DNA of 64,000 nt from positions 186,001 to 250,000 of the forward strand of contig JAUFSD010000011.1 in NCBI GenBank assembly GCA_033030425.1, in the 5' to 3' direction. A model generated the notes under the pieces. The model ran no database searches and was not told where the DNA came from. It saw only the letters and a list, made by a program, of their open reading frames with translations. The first letter of the stretch is position 1. Each line of letters starts with the position of its first letter. Below are positions 52,345-64,000 of this stretch, in pieces. This stretch comes from Verpa conica. Taxonomy: Eukaryota > Ascomycota > Pezizomycetes > Pezizales > Morchellaceae. The position numbers and the translations under genes are program-made.

Positions 52345-52569
52345 AAAATTCTGGCCGCGTTCAACTGGTCTTTGCCTTTAATCTGCTGCCATGGGCCTTC
52401 TCTCTTCCTCTCTTCCTCCTAACCATCTCTCCTTCACACCTCCTTTAAAGTTTCTCTTGGCCTCTGGTTCTGTAATCTGCCCTGATCCGTTAGCCCGAAC
52501 AAACATTACAAGTCTCCATTGCAATTTTATTACTCCTTACTACCACACCCTTAGCCAACGTTTCAAGCA

Positions 52570-53116
52570 ATGCTCACTCACCGAGATAACTCTCCATCAC
52601 AGACACCAGGTCCCAGACCTAGCTATGATGGATTCACCATTGCCATGCTTATACTTCAAGCACTTGCAACCGTTGTTGCAATTATTACCCTAGCCATTAA
52701 AGGCTGGAATCTCTGGAGTAATCGGGTTAAAAATGTAAGAGGACCAATTTTAGACTACTTATTTATACACTATCTACCCCATTAAACTACAAGCTCATTA
52801 AAACTATAGTTCTGTATTACTAACACCTCTGCAAAATTACTAGCAAGCCCAAAAAAACCCACTACCTACGGCCAGGAACCGACTCGGAGCGGAAAATACC
52901 CCCCAGTGTACCGGCGAAATAGATCGGCTGAGCAGTAGTCCCTATACAAGAAACCATGAAAACAGCAACACACAACTTAGCCATCTTCAACTATCCTCCA
53001 TGTGTCAAACATACAACATAGCCCCCGAGCAGCATTGTGGAAACTGTAGGGCCCAGGAAGAAAGTATGGTGCCACGTTGTGATATTGTCGATGCATACCC
53101 CCGAAATTTTATATGA
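52570..53116 (+). CDS. Small single-helix membrane protein, family member 3
   Basis: Exon 1 52570-52734, phase-0 intron 52735-52843 (GTAAGA…ACTAG, CTAAC branch), exon 2 52844-53116; 145 residues. Order: polar start with HRD motif, YDGF at ~19-22, helix ~23-46 (LQALATVVAI), basic SNRVKN at the exon junction. The tail starts QAQKNPLP, is Ser/Asn-rich, and has TYNIAPEQHCGNCRAQE, a Cys pair shared with member 5. The start ATG lies 9-10 codons before SPSQTPGP, as in other members. Unknown function. Confidence 0.72.
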
Positions 53117-56100
53117 AAGTATCCTGTTATACTTAGCTAAATAGCTCATATACTCCCCTTCTCTCTATGGTCTAGCGGTTTTACATTTTGTGTTCTTTTA
53201 CGCTCAGTGTTTGGGGTTTGACTTTTTTTTTTACTGTCTGAAATATTTATGTTTAAATTTATAAGTCAGTCATTTTATTTTTTTCAGAAGTGTAGCGGGC
53301 GCACATGGTGTTAAAATAAAGGGAGTTCTAAAAGAATGTAGCTTTAAAATATATACGCGCAAAAAACCATGAGGAAAACAAAAAAACTAGGAATCCGTGC
53401 TCACACCCTCCTGCCTTGATCCAGGCCCTGATGACCCCCACTGCTTACTCAGCACCTCACAGGTCTTGGGTTCAATAAAATATTGGCTTGGCATGCTTTG
53501 CGATATCTTAAAACCCCTGCCCGCCATCAGAAAGTGTCCACCGTCTAGCCATGAACGACTATACTTAAGAGCACGGTGGAACTCCGGGGCTTAATGGGAT
53601 CTAACGAGCTTTATTGAGACGGTCAGTGGCCAGAAACATGGTTAACTAGGCTCTTAGCCTAAAGGTAAGTTTAGCAGATAATCAATTGTGAATCTAGAAT
53701 TTAAGCACAATAGCCATTATTAATGAATCAAGAATAAATAGGTTACGCATATATAATGTCATCAGTACCTTCCAGCGATCAAGCAGGGTGGTGTTTGGAA
53801 CATCCTCTAGGAATATCTTCTACTCGTACTGCCGAGCTTTAGTAGGGGTTGCCCTATTCCCAACCTTAATTTCCTTAATATCGGCGATAGGGGTTTTCAA
53901 TCCACAATCATAATCTATGAGTGGGTGCTTGAAGTATTATCAATGAATGATCTCCAAGGTTTAAAGCCGGTACGTAATTAATGTGGCTACAAGATTCTAC
54001 TCGAGAAGCCCATATATATTCACTAACGATAATGATTATATAGAGAACGTGTTAAATATCTCACCATGTAAGGCTAATCAGGGTTTTTTTTGGCTAGCAT
54101 ATAGACTAAGTACCTTTGCTAATTAATATACAGCACATTTTGATCACCACCTACTTTACATATTGTCGCCGGAGCAAATTTTCAGGGTCTATATACGGAG
54201 GTATCATCAACCAACTATTTTATACTCTCATATCCCGAAGGATTGTACTGTCAGTCTACCTTATAAAGCTACTTCTACCAGATCAGCCACTAGAGAACCC
54301 AAGTTCATTATATACCCCAAACAATATCTATCGTCCAAGGCACATACTTTAACAGCCTTGAGAAGAGAACTATTAAAAAGATACATAAGGAGTGGCTGAG
54401 TTAACGTAGGTATGGCCAGTGGGTATTTTCCTATTTTAGTTCATCAAGTACTTGCAGCAATTCACCTGCCAATGGCAAACCCCCCTCTCAGGAATAGGGT
54501 CTAAAATCTAAGGCAAAAATGTATCAGATTGGGGCTAGCAATTCTGCTGCGGTTGATATAGCTAGCCACACGGAGCATCCGCCGTTGATGTGTGGGCGGC
54601 GCGGCTGGGTTACAGTTGATCGCCAAGCCAAGTCTGACAAGGGGCAAAGCTTACTTCGGCAGCTATGCAAATAACGTCATGTTACACAAACTCTGAGTTT
54701 TCTACATAGGTCTCAGATTCGCAAACGTGCACGCATACCCCAAAGGAATTTACCCACTATCTAGATAATCAATATTGCATCCAATTATATACAGGACGGG
54801 CTCTTCTAAGTGTACCGCAATTTCGCTCTTGCGCAGAAATTACACGCAAAAACATACATGGGAGCAGGCTAAAACAAATGAAATTCAATATATTTATGCC
54901 AGAATGATCGATACTAGCATTTATACAACACAGAGCCGCTTCCCTTGTGTTTATATACTCTATTACCCATGTCTACACAGAAGCGAAAGTATGGTAACGC
55001 CCTGAACTAAGCGAAACGAAGTGAAGGTGCCGCTGCGGGCTTTTGCTTGGCTACCGGCCAATCATAGCTCTAGTTCAGCAAAAACTAGCCCGGTTTCAAA
55101 GATCCCAGGTATTGGGGTCGGCTCAGCCGCGCGGTGGCCCGTCTCGACTCACTAGCTGCGTCTGCCAGGGCAGACGACTAACGGATACAAAGGAGGATAC
55201 TAAAAGAGGGGCCTGCCGGCATGGTGCCACGCAGCTACCAATTACCCCGCAATAGATATTTTGAAACGAATTTCCCAGTCCAAACTTTTCGAGTGCTCAG
55301 CATTCTACTCTATATTACGAATATTAAATTTTGGCATTACTGTTGAGCCCCTAAATTTTTAATTTTACGAAGAACAATATATATATCGAAATAACGCTAA
55401 ACCCCAAAGATTTTGCGGTTAAAAATAACTTAAAGGCCTCTTTAGCGATATATATGGCAGCTCGGCCGCGGTATCTAGGGCTTAGCTGTGGATGTGCTGG
55501 GAAGTGCTTATCTTGTTCTATATAGTACCCAGACGATAGAGATGTTCATTCTTCTATACATAAAACAAGTGTATTTCTAGAACTATTACAGTGGGTGTTA
55601 AGGGCAAGGAAATCAACCTCTCACAGCGCAGTAGAGAAGGAAGGTCTCAGGATACTGAGGTTTTGCTGAGATCCTAGCCATTACGAACAGAATAGGTAAC
55701 ACATGATATACGGCATGCATATACATTCAACCTACAAGCAACAAGGCATATAGTACCCAGAAATACAGGCAGACGCTTCCACAAATCAACAGGTACTCGG
55801 GGCAGGCAATAAGTACCCGAAAATGCAAGTTTTGGACCCACCAACTGAAGCTGCATTTTATTGCATAGAGGCTGCCATATCCAATAAAAACAGCCTTGCC
55901 CGAGACTTGTACTTTCGGGTACTTAGTACCTGCCCCGATTATATTCTACGCAGAAAGCCATTCACATCCAATAAAATTTCCCTATCCAAGACTTGCACTT
56001 TCGGGTACTTAATACGTGTCGCGAGCACCTACTATATACAATCGCGGAGCGCGAAATACGACATACCTATTAGAAGCATTACATATATATCCTGAATTTT

Positions 56101-56526
56101 TTATATACCAATTAGGCTTAACATTATATATCCGGCAACTCATGCATGCTACACGACCCCGCAGATATTGGATGCTACATGACTTTCCGGATATAGTAAT
56201 TATCTGTAGCTTATACTCTAAGTTGTAGTAAAGGCAGTTCAACCTGCCGCGCTTTTCGAACTGACGCGACCTACACCAACACTTGAAAACTCTTGACTAC
56301 CTTACAAGTTCATCCTCCAGTATATATATACCGACCAGATCCGTGTTTCTAGATCGATAGCTGGCCTTTCCTACTCACTATATATCAGTCATCCCTCGCT
56401 TCTCCTACTGTAAATCTCAGGCTACCCTCCTTATTCAACAAACTTAGCACTATTTCAGCCTCACCTCGCCTTTTCTATTATTTCTCAGCAACCCAACACA
56501 GGCCAATAAACTTCTCAAATAGAATC
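53117..56526. other. Gene-less stretch with MITE-like pieces
   Basis: 3.4 kb without a supported gene. The start resembles the 3' flank of member 5 (both have a CTCC-rich piece, then TTTTACTGTCTGAA / TTTTTCTTTACTTTCTGAA). Contains the inverted-repeat element at 55798-55937 and several TTTCGGGTACTTA motifs to 56012. Confidence 0.35.
55798..55937. repeat. Short inverted-repeat element (140 bp)
   Basis: Ends CGGGGCAGG…TAAGTACCCGAAA are inverted over about 32 bp with a few mismatches. A further TTTCGGGTACTTA copy lies at about 55999-56012. No clear target duplication. Related motifs occur near 63710. Confidence 0.5.
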
Positions 56527-56977
56527 ATGATATTCAAATACCGAGATATTTCACCTCCACAATCCTCAGACTATACTAAACCTACCTTTGATGCATACGT
56601 AATTGCTATGCTCATCCTTCAGGCACTGGGAACTATTGTTGCAATAATCACACTGGTCATTAAAGGCTGGAATTGTTGGAGTCATCGCCTGAGAAGAGTA
56701 AGGGTGTCCGCCAAAGTACATACTCTTCTATAACTAGATAAAGACTTATAACCACTAGCAAAAGGAGGCCGCTATACAGCTCGTAGACTCCAACGCCCTA
56801 CCTAGCCCCGACAACCCACAGTGTGACAGTCCTCCTGATGCGCTTCACAACAGCAACACACAATACAACCACCACCCCCAGTCATCCACCAGCTTTGTAC
56901 CAGAGGACAATGCTGCTCCTGGGCAGCGCTCTAGTGAGGATATTGCTGAAGAAAGTCGTTACGAAGCCACTCAGTAG
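56527..56977 (+). CDS. Small single-helix membrane protein, family member 4
   Basis: Exon 1 56527-56697, phase-0 intron 56698-56758 (GTAAGG…ACTAG), exon 2 56759-56977; 129 residues. KYRD motif, FDAYVIA in place of YDGF, helix ~27-50 (LQALGTIVAI), basic HRLRR at the junction. The tail QKEAAIQLVDS…CDSPPDALHNSN is polar and acidic and pairs with member 6 (PGQRSSED versus TGQRSSEE). Unknown function. Confidence 0.72.
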
Positions 56978-57863
56978 TATCGATGGATGTGTTTTGCGCA
57001 ATAACTGTATAATCTCGGCTATCATGAAATGACTTCTTGCTGTGGTAACGTTTCTAGTCTTGGCACCGGCTCGTTTAGCAAATTGAAAGTTATCCGGTCG
57101 TAAAGCGAACGGTAAAAAAGATCGAGAAATACAAGACAAGAGAATCAGCGTTCCTACCCGTTCTTTAGATTTTTGGTGAAGATTCTAAGAGTAGGATTGG
57201 CTACAAGGCCCTTTTAGCAGACACTGGTTTCTCGATCTTTTTTGCTATGCGCTGTAGACTCCCCACTAATCATTGCGGCTTTGGTTGGCCTAGCGCTCGA
57301 TCTTAGTGCTCTTGGGAAGACAGTGCTAATTTGTCACCTGTTTTTCCCGGTTTCTCCGATCCAACGCGTTGGGATCTTCCCGCGAGGAGGGCACCGGCTG
57401 ACAGCTCTGGTAGTCAGTACTGGTAATTCAGGTATTACATAGGTTCATGATGTACAAAGCAAAACTGTGACCACCCAGATCCGTCCGTCTGTCCCAATAT
57501 CTCGCGAGTAGTGCTGACCGCTTATAAAAGTGGTTGATCCAGACAAGTAACCCTTGGCTCAAACAAGTGGTGTTGCTTTTATTCTTTTGTGAGGTAGGTG
57601 TTTAATGTAACCCTAACCCGCATCTCCCCTCGGGAATATAGCGGCCAGGGATGCGCTGCACCAACACGCATGCAGAATCTCTCTATATCTTCCTTGAATT
57701 TCCCCTCCACATTTCCATTAAGGATCATCAAAGTTTCCAAAACTGAGGTCAACTCGAACAAATTAAAACCTTGGTCCGCTACAATCGTTTTATTACCATT
57801 CTACTGCTGCTATCCTGGCCAACGTACAATAACAGAGGAATTATATACTACTAGGCCAAGGGT
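56978..57863. other. Gene-less stretch
   Basis: Includes an ACTGTATAATCTCGG motif at about 57005 that recurs downstream of member 6 (60489). An isolated TAACCCTAACCC lies near 57606. No gene supported. Confidence 0.35.
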
Positions 57864-58359
57864 ATGATGCTTACGTACCGAGATGCCCCCTCATCCCAAG
57901 TACCAGGCCCTAAATTTACTTATGACGAATTTACCATCACTATGCTTGTACTTCAAGCACTTGCAACCGTTGCTGCAATTATTACTCTAGCCATTAAATG
58001 TTGGAACTATTGGAAGAATAGAGCTAGAGATGTAAGAGTCCCCCTTGTAGAGCGTATATATCTATCTTATCTTATACCTTAATCAGTGCTTAGTGCTAAC
58101 ACAGCTTCAAAATTATTAGCAAGTCCCAAAAAGCATACCACTTCTAGAACTCAGTACTCGATACGAAACAGAAGGTGCTCCGTGTACCGGCAGCATAGAT
58201 AACGCAGGTAGCGGTCCTCATCCAATAAACCGCGAAAATATCAACACACGAACTAGTCGTCCCCACCCATCTTCTAGGTGTCGGACATACAACGTAGCTC
58301 CTGAACGGCATTGCGACTACTGTGGGCCCCAGGAAAGACAATATGCTGCTACGTTGTGA
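57864..58359 (+). CDS. Small single-helix membrane protein, family member 5
   Basis: Exon 1 57864-58031 (two adjacent ATGs; the second is the likelier family start), phase-0 intron 58032-58119 (GTAAGA…ATTAG, GCTAAC branch), exon 2 58120-58359; 135 residues. TYRDAP motif, YDEFTIT, helix ~24-47 (LQALATVAAI), basic KNRARD at the junction. The tail begins QVPKSIPLLE, carries ERHCDYCGPQ and ends RQYAATL, nearly the same last residues as member 1 (RQYAASL). Unknown function. Confidence 0.72.
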
Positions 58360-60020
58360 TATAGATGTATACCTTCACATGCTACAAGCCTATCCTGTTA
58401 AAATTTGTCAAACCCCAGCCCCTTTCTCCATAGGATTTCTAACCGTATTTTCCTATATTGACTATTTTTTTCTTTACTTTCTGAATTTATATTTAGAAGC
58501 GAATTATTTAGCTATTTTCAAAATTTTTATGGCGAGCGCGCGTCGACGTCGATAAAGATTTAATCTGGACAAAGAAGAAATTATGCAACATGAAGAGAAT
58601 CGGATTTTTCATGACATAGGGTACCACAAAGTGATGCAACGCCTAGGCTAGGAATGCCTAAAACCCACACTAAACACAAAAAATTGGGAATGACCCATAT
58701 AGTAATCTAGATTTATTGATACACCTCACATTAGATCTCAACACTGTTGCCTTCCACGATTGCCTTGTGCTACCCTATATACCTTAGCGGACCCTTCTCC
58801 GTGTGCAAAATCACATCCAATTCAGTCCGCAGGTGGTAGAAAAAGAAATTACAATGGACAGGGGTTGATTGGTAGAGAGATTTTCCATGATCGGGATATG
58901 TTTAGGGTCAGGGTTATTATATTTATAGTCTATGAACAAGTCAATATCTAATGAATGAATTAATTAATCATAAGTACATCGAGACAAGTCAATATCTCTT
59001 CCTCACGCCCATTACAGAGATCTTATAGCGTATTCATTTGTGGGCTGTCACCTAAGAGATGTTAACCTTCGGTAACTTGCCTCGATCCTACATACAGCAC
59101 GTGGCTCCTCCGCTTGGCATACAGTAACACCGCCCCTACGTCCATAGAAAGACGAGACATATATGATACATAAAATTATATACAGAAATAAACTAAAGCC
59201 TCTAAAGTCCATGATACCAATACAAAAAATGCAAGAAATTCTACAATGTAAAGCTACTACTCCTCTTGCACCAGGAAATATTTTATACTACTTATTTCAG
59301 CCCTGAGGCGAAATTACGGTAATAAACTGTTGCTTAGATTTAGCGATATAGCTAATTTCAGAAGATAAGACTCGTTACCTTTACCTTTGCCATCCCTTAT
59401 TCCGGCGGACAATGCTACCACCCTCTAAGCCACCAAAAAGAAAAAAGTCAGATTAGGAAGTTTTAGGTAGGGTCTAGACGTAAGCTATACTTCCTTCATG
59501 GCCCCTATAGAAGTACCGTAGCTTCACCTGAGAGATAGATAACTATAAGGGGTTGGGGGATAAGGTTCGCCTAAACCTAATAAAGGAATAGTTCTCATTA
59601 GTTGATTTATAGGGAGCTCTTCTTAGGCTTTGAGTGTTTAGAAGTATACCCTGAGCTACGAGAGTTATATCTTGGCAGCTCATGTGAGTTCTAGATTTCT
59701 TCATAGTGAACTAAAAGAAGGAGTGTATATCAATGATGTCTAAATAGGAGGATTCCTCCTTAGATATACATTAGCTTATATAAGGAACCCTAACCCATAT
59801 CAGAGGGATCTATCTGATAAGGTCCTGCTGTGTGGCATCGGTCTTCTCGCCGGTCGCGTGGGCAGACTTCTTAGTGTTGGATACCAGAAACATTGTGTCT
59901 TGGCACGCCGCGTTCTCCCCCTTATTCCATCCGCCCAAATTCCTTACTTTAACAAGTATACCCTCTAGGATATTCACTCAGACTGTTCCTTTTCTAGGCC
60001 AACAAACCTCAGCTACAAAC
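58360..60020. other. Gene-less stretch
   Basis: 1.7 kb without a supported gene. Its first part aligns loosely with the 3' flank of member 3. An open frame upstream of 60021 is in phase with member 6 but has no family resemblance and was not taken as coding. Confidence 0.35.
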
Positions 60021-60480
60021 ATGATACCCAAGCACCGAGACCCTGCATCACCATCACAACCTTTAGATTATACGAAACCCACCTTTGATACATCCATCAT
60101 TGCTATGCTCATTCTTCAGGCATTAGCTACTATTGCTGCAATAATTACATTGGCTATTAAAGGTTGGAACTGTTGGAGTAACCGCCGGAGAAAGGTAAGA
60201 ATACCAAAAGTAGATACCCTCCTATCACTAACCATAAACTTATAACCACTAGCAAAGTCAGCCGGCTATGCTACTACCTAGCCTAGACAGCCCACTGAGG
60301 GACGAGAGTCCTCCTACTACATCTCACAGCGGCAACGTACAGTACGACCACCCCCAGAAACCCGCCGACTTTGTAGCAGAACATAGCGCTGTCACGGGAC
60401 AGCGCTCCAGTGAAGAGAGTGTTGGAGAATCGAGAGCTGTTACAGAGTCACCCTATAGTACTGGTAGATGTGTTGGGTAG
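60021..60480 (+). CDS. Small single-helix membrane protein, family member 6
   Basis: Exon 1 60021-60194, phase-0 intron 60195-60252 (GTAAGA…ACTAG, 58 bp), exon 2 60253-60480; 133 residues. KHRD motif, FDTSIIA, helix ~28-51 (LQALATIAAI), basic SNRRRK at the junction. The tail QSQPAMLLPSLDSP is Ser/Glu-rich. Closest to member 4. The start was chosen at the ATG that matches relatives; the frame stays open upstream to 59832. Unknown function. Confidence 0.72.
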
Positions 60481-60484
60481 ATAA

Positions 60485-60602
60485 ATATACTGTATAATCT
60501 CGGTTATAACGAAGTGGGGCTGAGCTAGCTAGTGAGTACTCATCGTGGCGCTAGCTAGTACGTCACTTCGATGAGTTTGCTATAGACGACATTATACGGT
60601 AG
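60485..60602. repeat. Inverted repeat after member 6 (MITE-like)
   Basis: TACTGTATAATCTCGGTTAT… and …ATAGACGACATTATACGGTA are imperfect inverted ends, with CGAAGTG/CACTTCG further in. TA lies at both edges. A relative of one end is at about 57005. Confidence 0.5.
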
Positions 60603-63447
60603 GCTCATATCCATTATTTCAGCCTAACAGTCATCTTTTTCTAAAACTCTTCTCTAAATTTTTTGTACGGTTCTCTAAAATTAGTTTTTTACGCTTGTTA
60701 TCCTAATTTTTTTTCCCCAAGTTTATTTCCAAACTTATTTGCCGAAGTTTCCCATCCCTTTTTATTTCTAAATATCTTCTATTTCTCTTTGAGGAATGTA
60801 TGACTAGCTAGAAGGAGCAAATTTAAGATATAACGACTATTTTTACTAGCTGCATACCGCATAATCTACTCGTGCTTCGATCCGAGTCAAGAAGTGGAGA
60901 CCTGAAACTCACGTGTAGCCATAGTAGCTAGTGGGGGTAGTAGTATTGATCGTGATTTCAGACTTGAGGGGTTATAATAGGTTGAATCTTCAATAGATCT
61001 ATATATTTATAATGTGCTCTGAACTTCCCCCCCACTGTAACCACCTACTACACCTGCACGTGAATTTCACGTGTCCATTTCTTGGCTAGGAAGCAAGAGC
61101 GGGGGTTTCTCTCGCTTATATCTGCTGCGTTAGGGATAGAGGCTTTATTTGCGGGTTAGTTGCTTTGCCACCTCTTATTTCAACCTCCGAAGATTAACCT
61201 TGCAACCAAGCAAACCACCCACCACAACCCTATTCCAGAGGTTCTGCCTTGAAGATAATACTAGAATTATAGACACTATATCCCTTTGATATCTCATAAA
61301 TTAGATTATTTTTCTTATAGTTATCATGGCTGCGGAGTAATACTTGTGCGGGGATAATTTCACACACAAATTGCGAATACTTCCCGGCGGCTGTGTTATA
61401 GTTTGCCGGTAGGAATAATATGCAGAATCATTATGCCCTTTAAGAAACTAGTACGGACCAGCCAGGTGTGGCCCACCCTTTGCTCAGCCGTAGCAAGGGA
61501 CTTATGTCATTTAGCCCAACCTAGGGTAAAGAAGTCTCCGATGCCGGTGCTCAAGGCGCTGTTAGTGATTTTCCCGACGCCTCTCCCGTGATTTTTACTA
61601 GCTAGCTAGCCCAGCCTAAAAAAATTAGGCTAGAAAAGCTTGGCTCCTAACCCGATTATGGGAGCATGATGAAATATATTGGTCTAGATTACGAGCCACA
61701 GAAGGCTCTAATATATTTTTAGGTATAGTTTTCGGTAGATTTATTGCAGAAGTGTGGCGTGCAGGACAAATGAGTTTGATTGGGTTCCCGGTAAAGATTC
61801 AGCACCAGTATTGGCTGCAAAACTCCTGCTCTTAATTCATCCTCCCACAAAACGATTCTACCGGAAACTATACAACATGTTCAAGCATGCCAAGGTAAGT
61901 ATTAATGGTACGTTCATCGTGACACCACCTAAGCTCGGTGCAGAATTACCCGATAGGTTACCTGTGCTTTAATATACGCCTGAAGAATACATCTCAGAAC
62001 AGGCTTCTTCATCAACATGAACGGTCACTCGCCTACGTAAAAGTAATACTTACTTAGCACAGATCTGTTATTTAAGGTGTCTTTTATATAAAGAGGTAAG
62101 GCTATATAGCACTATAACTTTCTAGGCAAATATACGCAAAAATAGGCCGAGTGATAATTTACGACTACAACATACGTATCATAGAATATCACTCGGTCTA
62201 TCATACGTGCCCCACGCACGCAAGCTAGTCAAAACTCCAGGAAATTGGTTGTTGAATCAATTTTGGCAAATAGTACGAAAGCTTATCTAAAGACTTATAT
62301 CACTCTTACTATCCCTACTTCAGCCCCCACAACCACGATAATAGTAAATGAGTTAAACAAAAAAAAAAAAAACGATAATAGTAATAAAGGGCTCATAAAT
62401 AATGAGAGGAAAAAAAATAATAATAGTAATGACATAGAATATATATTTAGATTCTATACTAGCAGATATATATAAAATTATTAATTAGAACTGAGCATGA
62501 ATATTGAGCCACTATAGAGAAAATCTCTAATCCTCAGACTAGAATTTAGTTTACGTTGAGCTCTCTTATTGCTTAGTTCACTACCTATAGGCGCCCCTAG
62601 TATATTAATTGCGTTGAAGATACTAAGTATACCACTGGTACACCACACATCTGTTATAAGAATACTCGTTATAAGAATAGCTGTTCTACAAAAATACGGT
62701 ACACCGGTCCCATAGTCAGTTTAGGGTGGGTTATATGCATGCGTTATAAGAATAAGTAGTCTATAAGAACACAAAACCCCGGTCCCAAGCATATTCTTAT
62801 AGCAGAAGTCTACTGCACGCTACTTACACCAACTAAGACACCCTAATATATTCTACTATTTAATTAGTACTTATGATTAATTCATTCACTATGTAATTAG
62901 ACCACAATCTATCACTCGCCTAACTTTCAATAAGATCACAGCCTATCACTCGTCACACCAGTGACCTAGAACCCAACCACACTAAACCCTACTTACCACA
63001 ACGCGTGCCAGACGTGAGGAGCCAATACTTTTAACCAGCGTATGGGATGCGCATATACACTACCCAAAGAAACCCATACCTAAACGCACCAACAGCAACC
63101 CACCTCGCCTATTCCCAAATCAGTCTTCTCACTCCTACAACCAATCACGCATGATCCCACAGACCCGGGAACATATGTACCCGCATTAAGTACCCCGGAA
63201 ATTGCATGTTTCGAGTCAGGCCGGATAGATAATACAATTCTTATTCTCACCAGCCAATACCGTAATAACTCGGCGATACCGAACACGACCGTGTGATCAA
63301 AGAAATTCTGAGATTGGTTAAATGCACATTGAGGCTCAGTTATGGCCAATAAGCTAGACGCCAAGCTCAACTCAAACAGGCTTTGGCCACTAGTAATGTT
63401 CTGCGCTCTCACACAGCCCTGTTCGTTATGGCCGAGTTAATACGGTA
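60603..63447. other. Gene-less stretch
   Basis: No convincing gene. A 44-codon stretch at 61754-61891 ends at a GTAAGT donor-like site but has no recognisable partner exon. A/T-rich low-complexity tracts lie near 62360-62470. TTATAAGAATA motifs repeat at 62640-62810. Confidence 0.35.
62148..62192. repeat. Small hairpin
   Basis: CCGAGTGATA and TATCACTCGG are inverted around a ~25-base AT-rich loop. The GAGTGATA word also occurs in the 1313/7408 repeats and, reversed, near 62908-62960. Confidence 0.4.
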
Positions 63448-63664
63448 TCCCATAGCCCGGTGGAAAATGCTGCCCCCCCAAAGTGGCGGTGCGATTGCTT
63501 ATTCAATGGCAAATGGCCAATAATAAAGTGTTCTTGAATAAAGTCTTTGTGATTTTTAGCCAGTCAGGGCCTACTATTTGCTAGCGATGACACCTTTGAC
63601 CAATAGAAAAACCAGGACTTCTCTTTGGCCCCCACGAAAAGGTCAGCTTCACCGGGCTATGGGA
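63448..63664. mobile_element. TA-flanked MITE (217 bp)
   Basis: Inverted ends TCCCATAGCCCGGTG with TA at 63446-63447 and 63665-63666. The left end resembles the MITE at 2960-3227 (…GGTGGAAAATGCT…). Confidence 0.7.
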
Positions 63665-63850
63665 TATGTACGTATTCGCGATTACACTCCAATAAAAACA
63701 ACTCATACTCAAGACTTGCATTATCCGGTACTTATGGCCTACCCCCCCCCCCACCGAGTAGGGAGATTTTATTAGGATATGGATGATTTTCTGTGTAGAA
63801 TATATACCTATCGATTGGTGGGGAAAAAAACACTCATCTGCATTTCCGGG

Positions 63851-64000
63851 TACAGTCTCTGGTAGAATTATTTCGAAAAAAACAAAAACAAACAGGGGTT
63901 TGGCGAGTAAGGAGTTATACTCAAGACTTGTATCATCGGATATAGTCTCTGGTAGAATTTATTGCGGGGGAAAAACAAAACAAGAGTTTAGCGAGAAAGG
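63851..64000. repeat. Direct tandem duplication at the window end
   Basis: Two units (from about 63851 and 63938) share AGTCTCTGGTAGAATT…, an AAAACAAA tract and GTTTNGCGAG(T/A)AAGG. The second unit runs off the window. The word ACTTG(C/T)AT…CCGG precedes each and also occurs near 63713. Confidence 0.6.

Noticed and set aside
57598..57620. Telomere or subtelomere end
   Set aside because: Only single CCCTAACCC words occur; no tandem array anywhere in the window.
59832..60020. N-terminal extension of membrane-protein member 6
   Set aside because: The open frame extends upstream in phase, but the extra residues have no match in the other five members. The ATG at 60021 fits the family.
61754..61972. 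Host gene exon ending at a GTAAGT site
   Set aside because: A 46-codon open stretch with a donor-like end, but no partner exon or family was found. Too weak to annotate.

Overview
The window looks like a stretch of a transposon-rich fungal genome. The reasons are short GT-AG introns (about 58-110 bp) with CTAAY/CTGAC-type branch sites, non-LTR retrotransposons with an ORF1 gag, an APE endonuclease, a reverse transcriptase and a C-terminal RNase H (Tad/I-like layout), many MITEs with TA target duplications, and a gene with a DUF6532-like domain. I cannot name the species or safely choose the division. No rRNA, CRISPR or bacterial-type operon is visible.

Layout. (1) 1-11,815 and 52,345-64,000 are AT-rich host-like flanks with MITEs, hairpins and few genes. 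The only convincing host genes are six members of one small-protein family: 6335-6806, 10094-10564, 52570-53116, 56527-56977, 57864-58359 and 60021-60480. Each has two exons, a phase-0 intron at the same place, one predicted membrane helix near the N-terminus and a fast-changing polar tail. I do not recognise the family. (2) 11,816-33,373 is built on one old LINE on the minus strand ('LINE-B'), cut into at least six pieces by later insertions: a hAT-like MITE, two copies of a 1.25-kb repeat (P and Q), six copies of a 368-bp element ('S'), and two full-length LINEs (LINE1, LINE2). (3) 33,374-46,627 is a second nest: an S fragment, a 1.1-kb non-autonomous LINE follower (NA), a third LINE (LINE3) broken by a MITE, an S copy and a solo LTR, then a chimeric LTR, and a TIR element (X) with minisatellites that itself holds an S copy carrying a related TIR element (Y) and an ORF1-only LINE (LINE4). 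(4) 46,628-49,882 is part of a related TIR element (Z) carrying an apparently intact multi-exon DUF6532-like gene. (5) 49,883-51,568 is a pile of broken LINE, LTR and S pieces.

How the parts work together. The 368-bp S element has short imperfect inverted ends (TTTCA[A/C]GG) and 5-bp target duplications, and holds a TATA-like box. Every full LINE and NA copy with a visible 3' junction enters S at the same internal site (AACGTTTCTTCAGTTAGA on the LINE sense strand) and in the same orientation, so that the S TATA box lies just upstream of the LINE 5' end. Uninterrupted S copies in the same window show the empty site. The LINEs, the ORF1-only LINE4 and the NA elements share their 3'-terminal sequence, as expected if a LINE machinery mobilises the others in trans. 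Coordinates of nested elements include whatever is inserted in them. Boundaries were read by eye and may be off by 1-2 bases.
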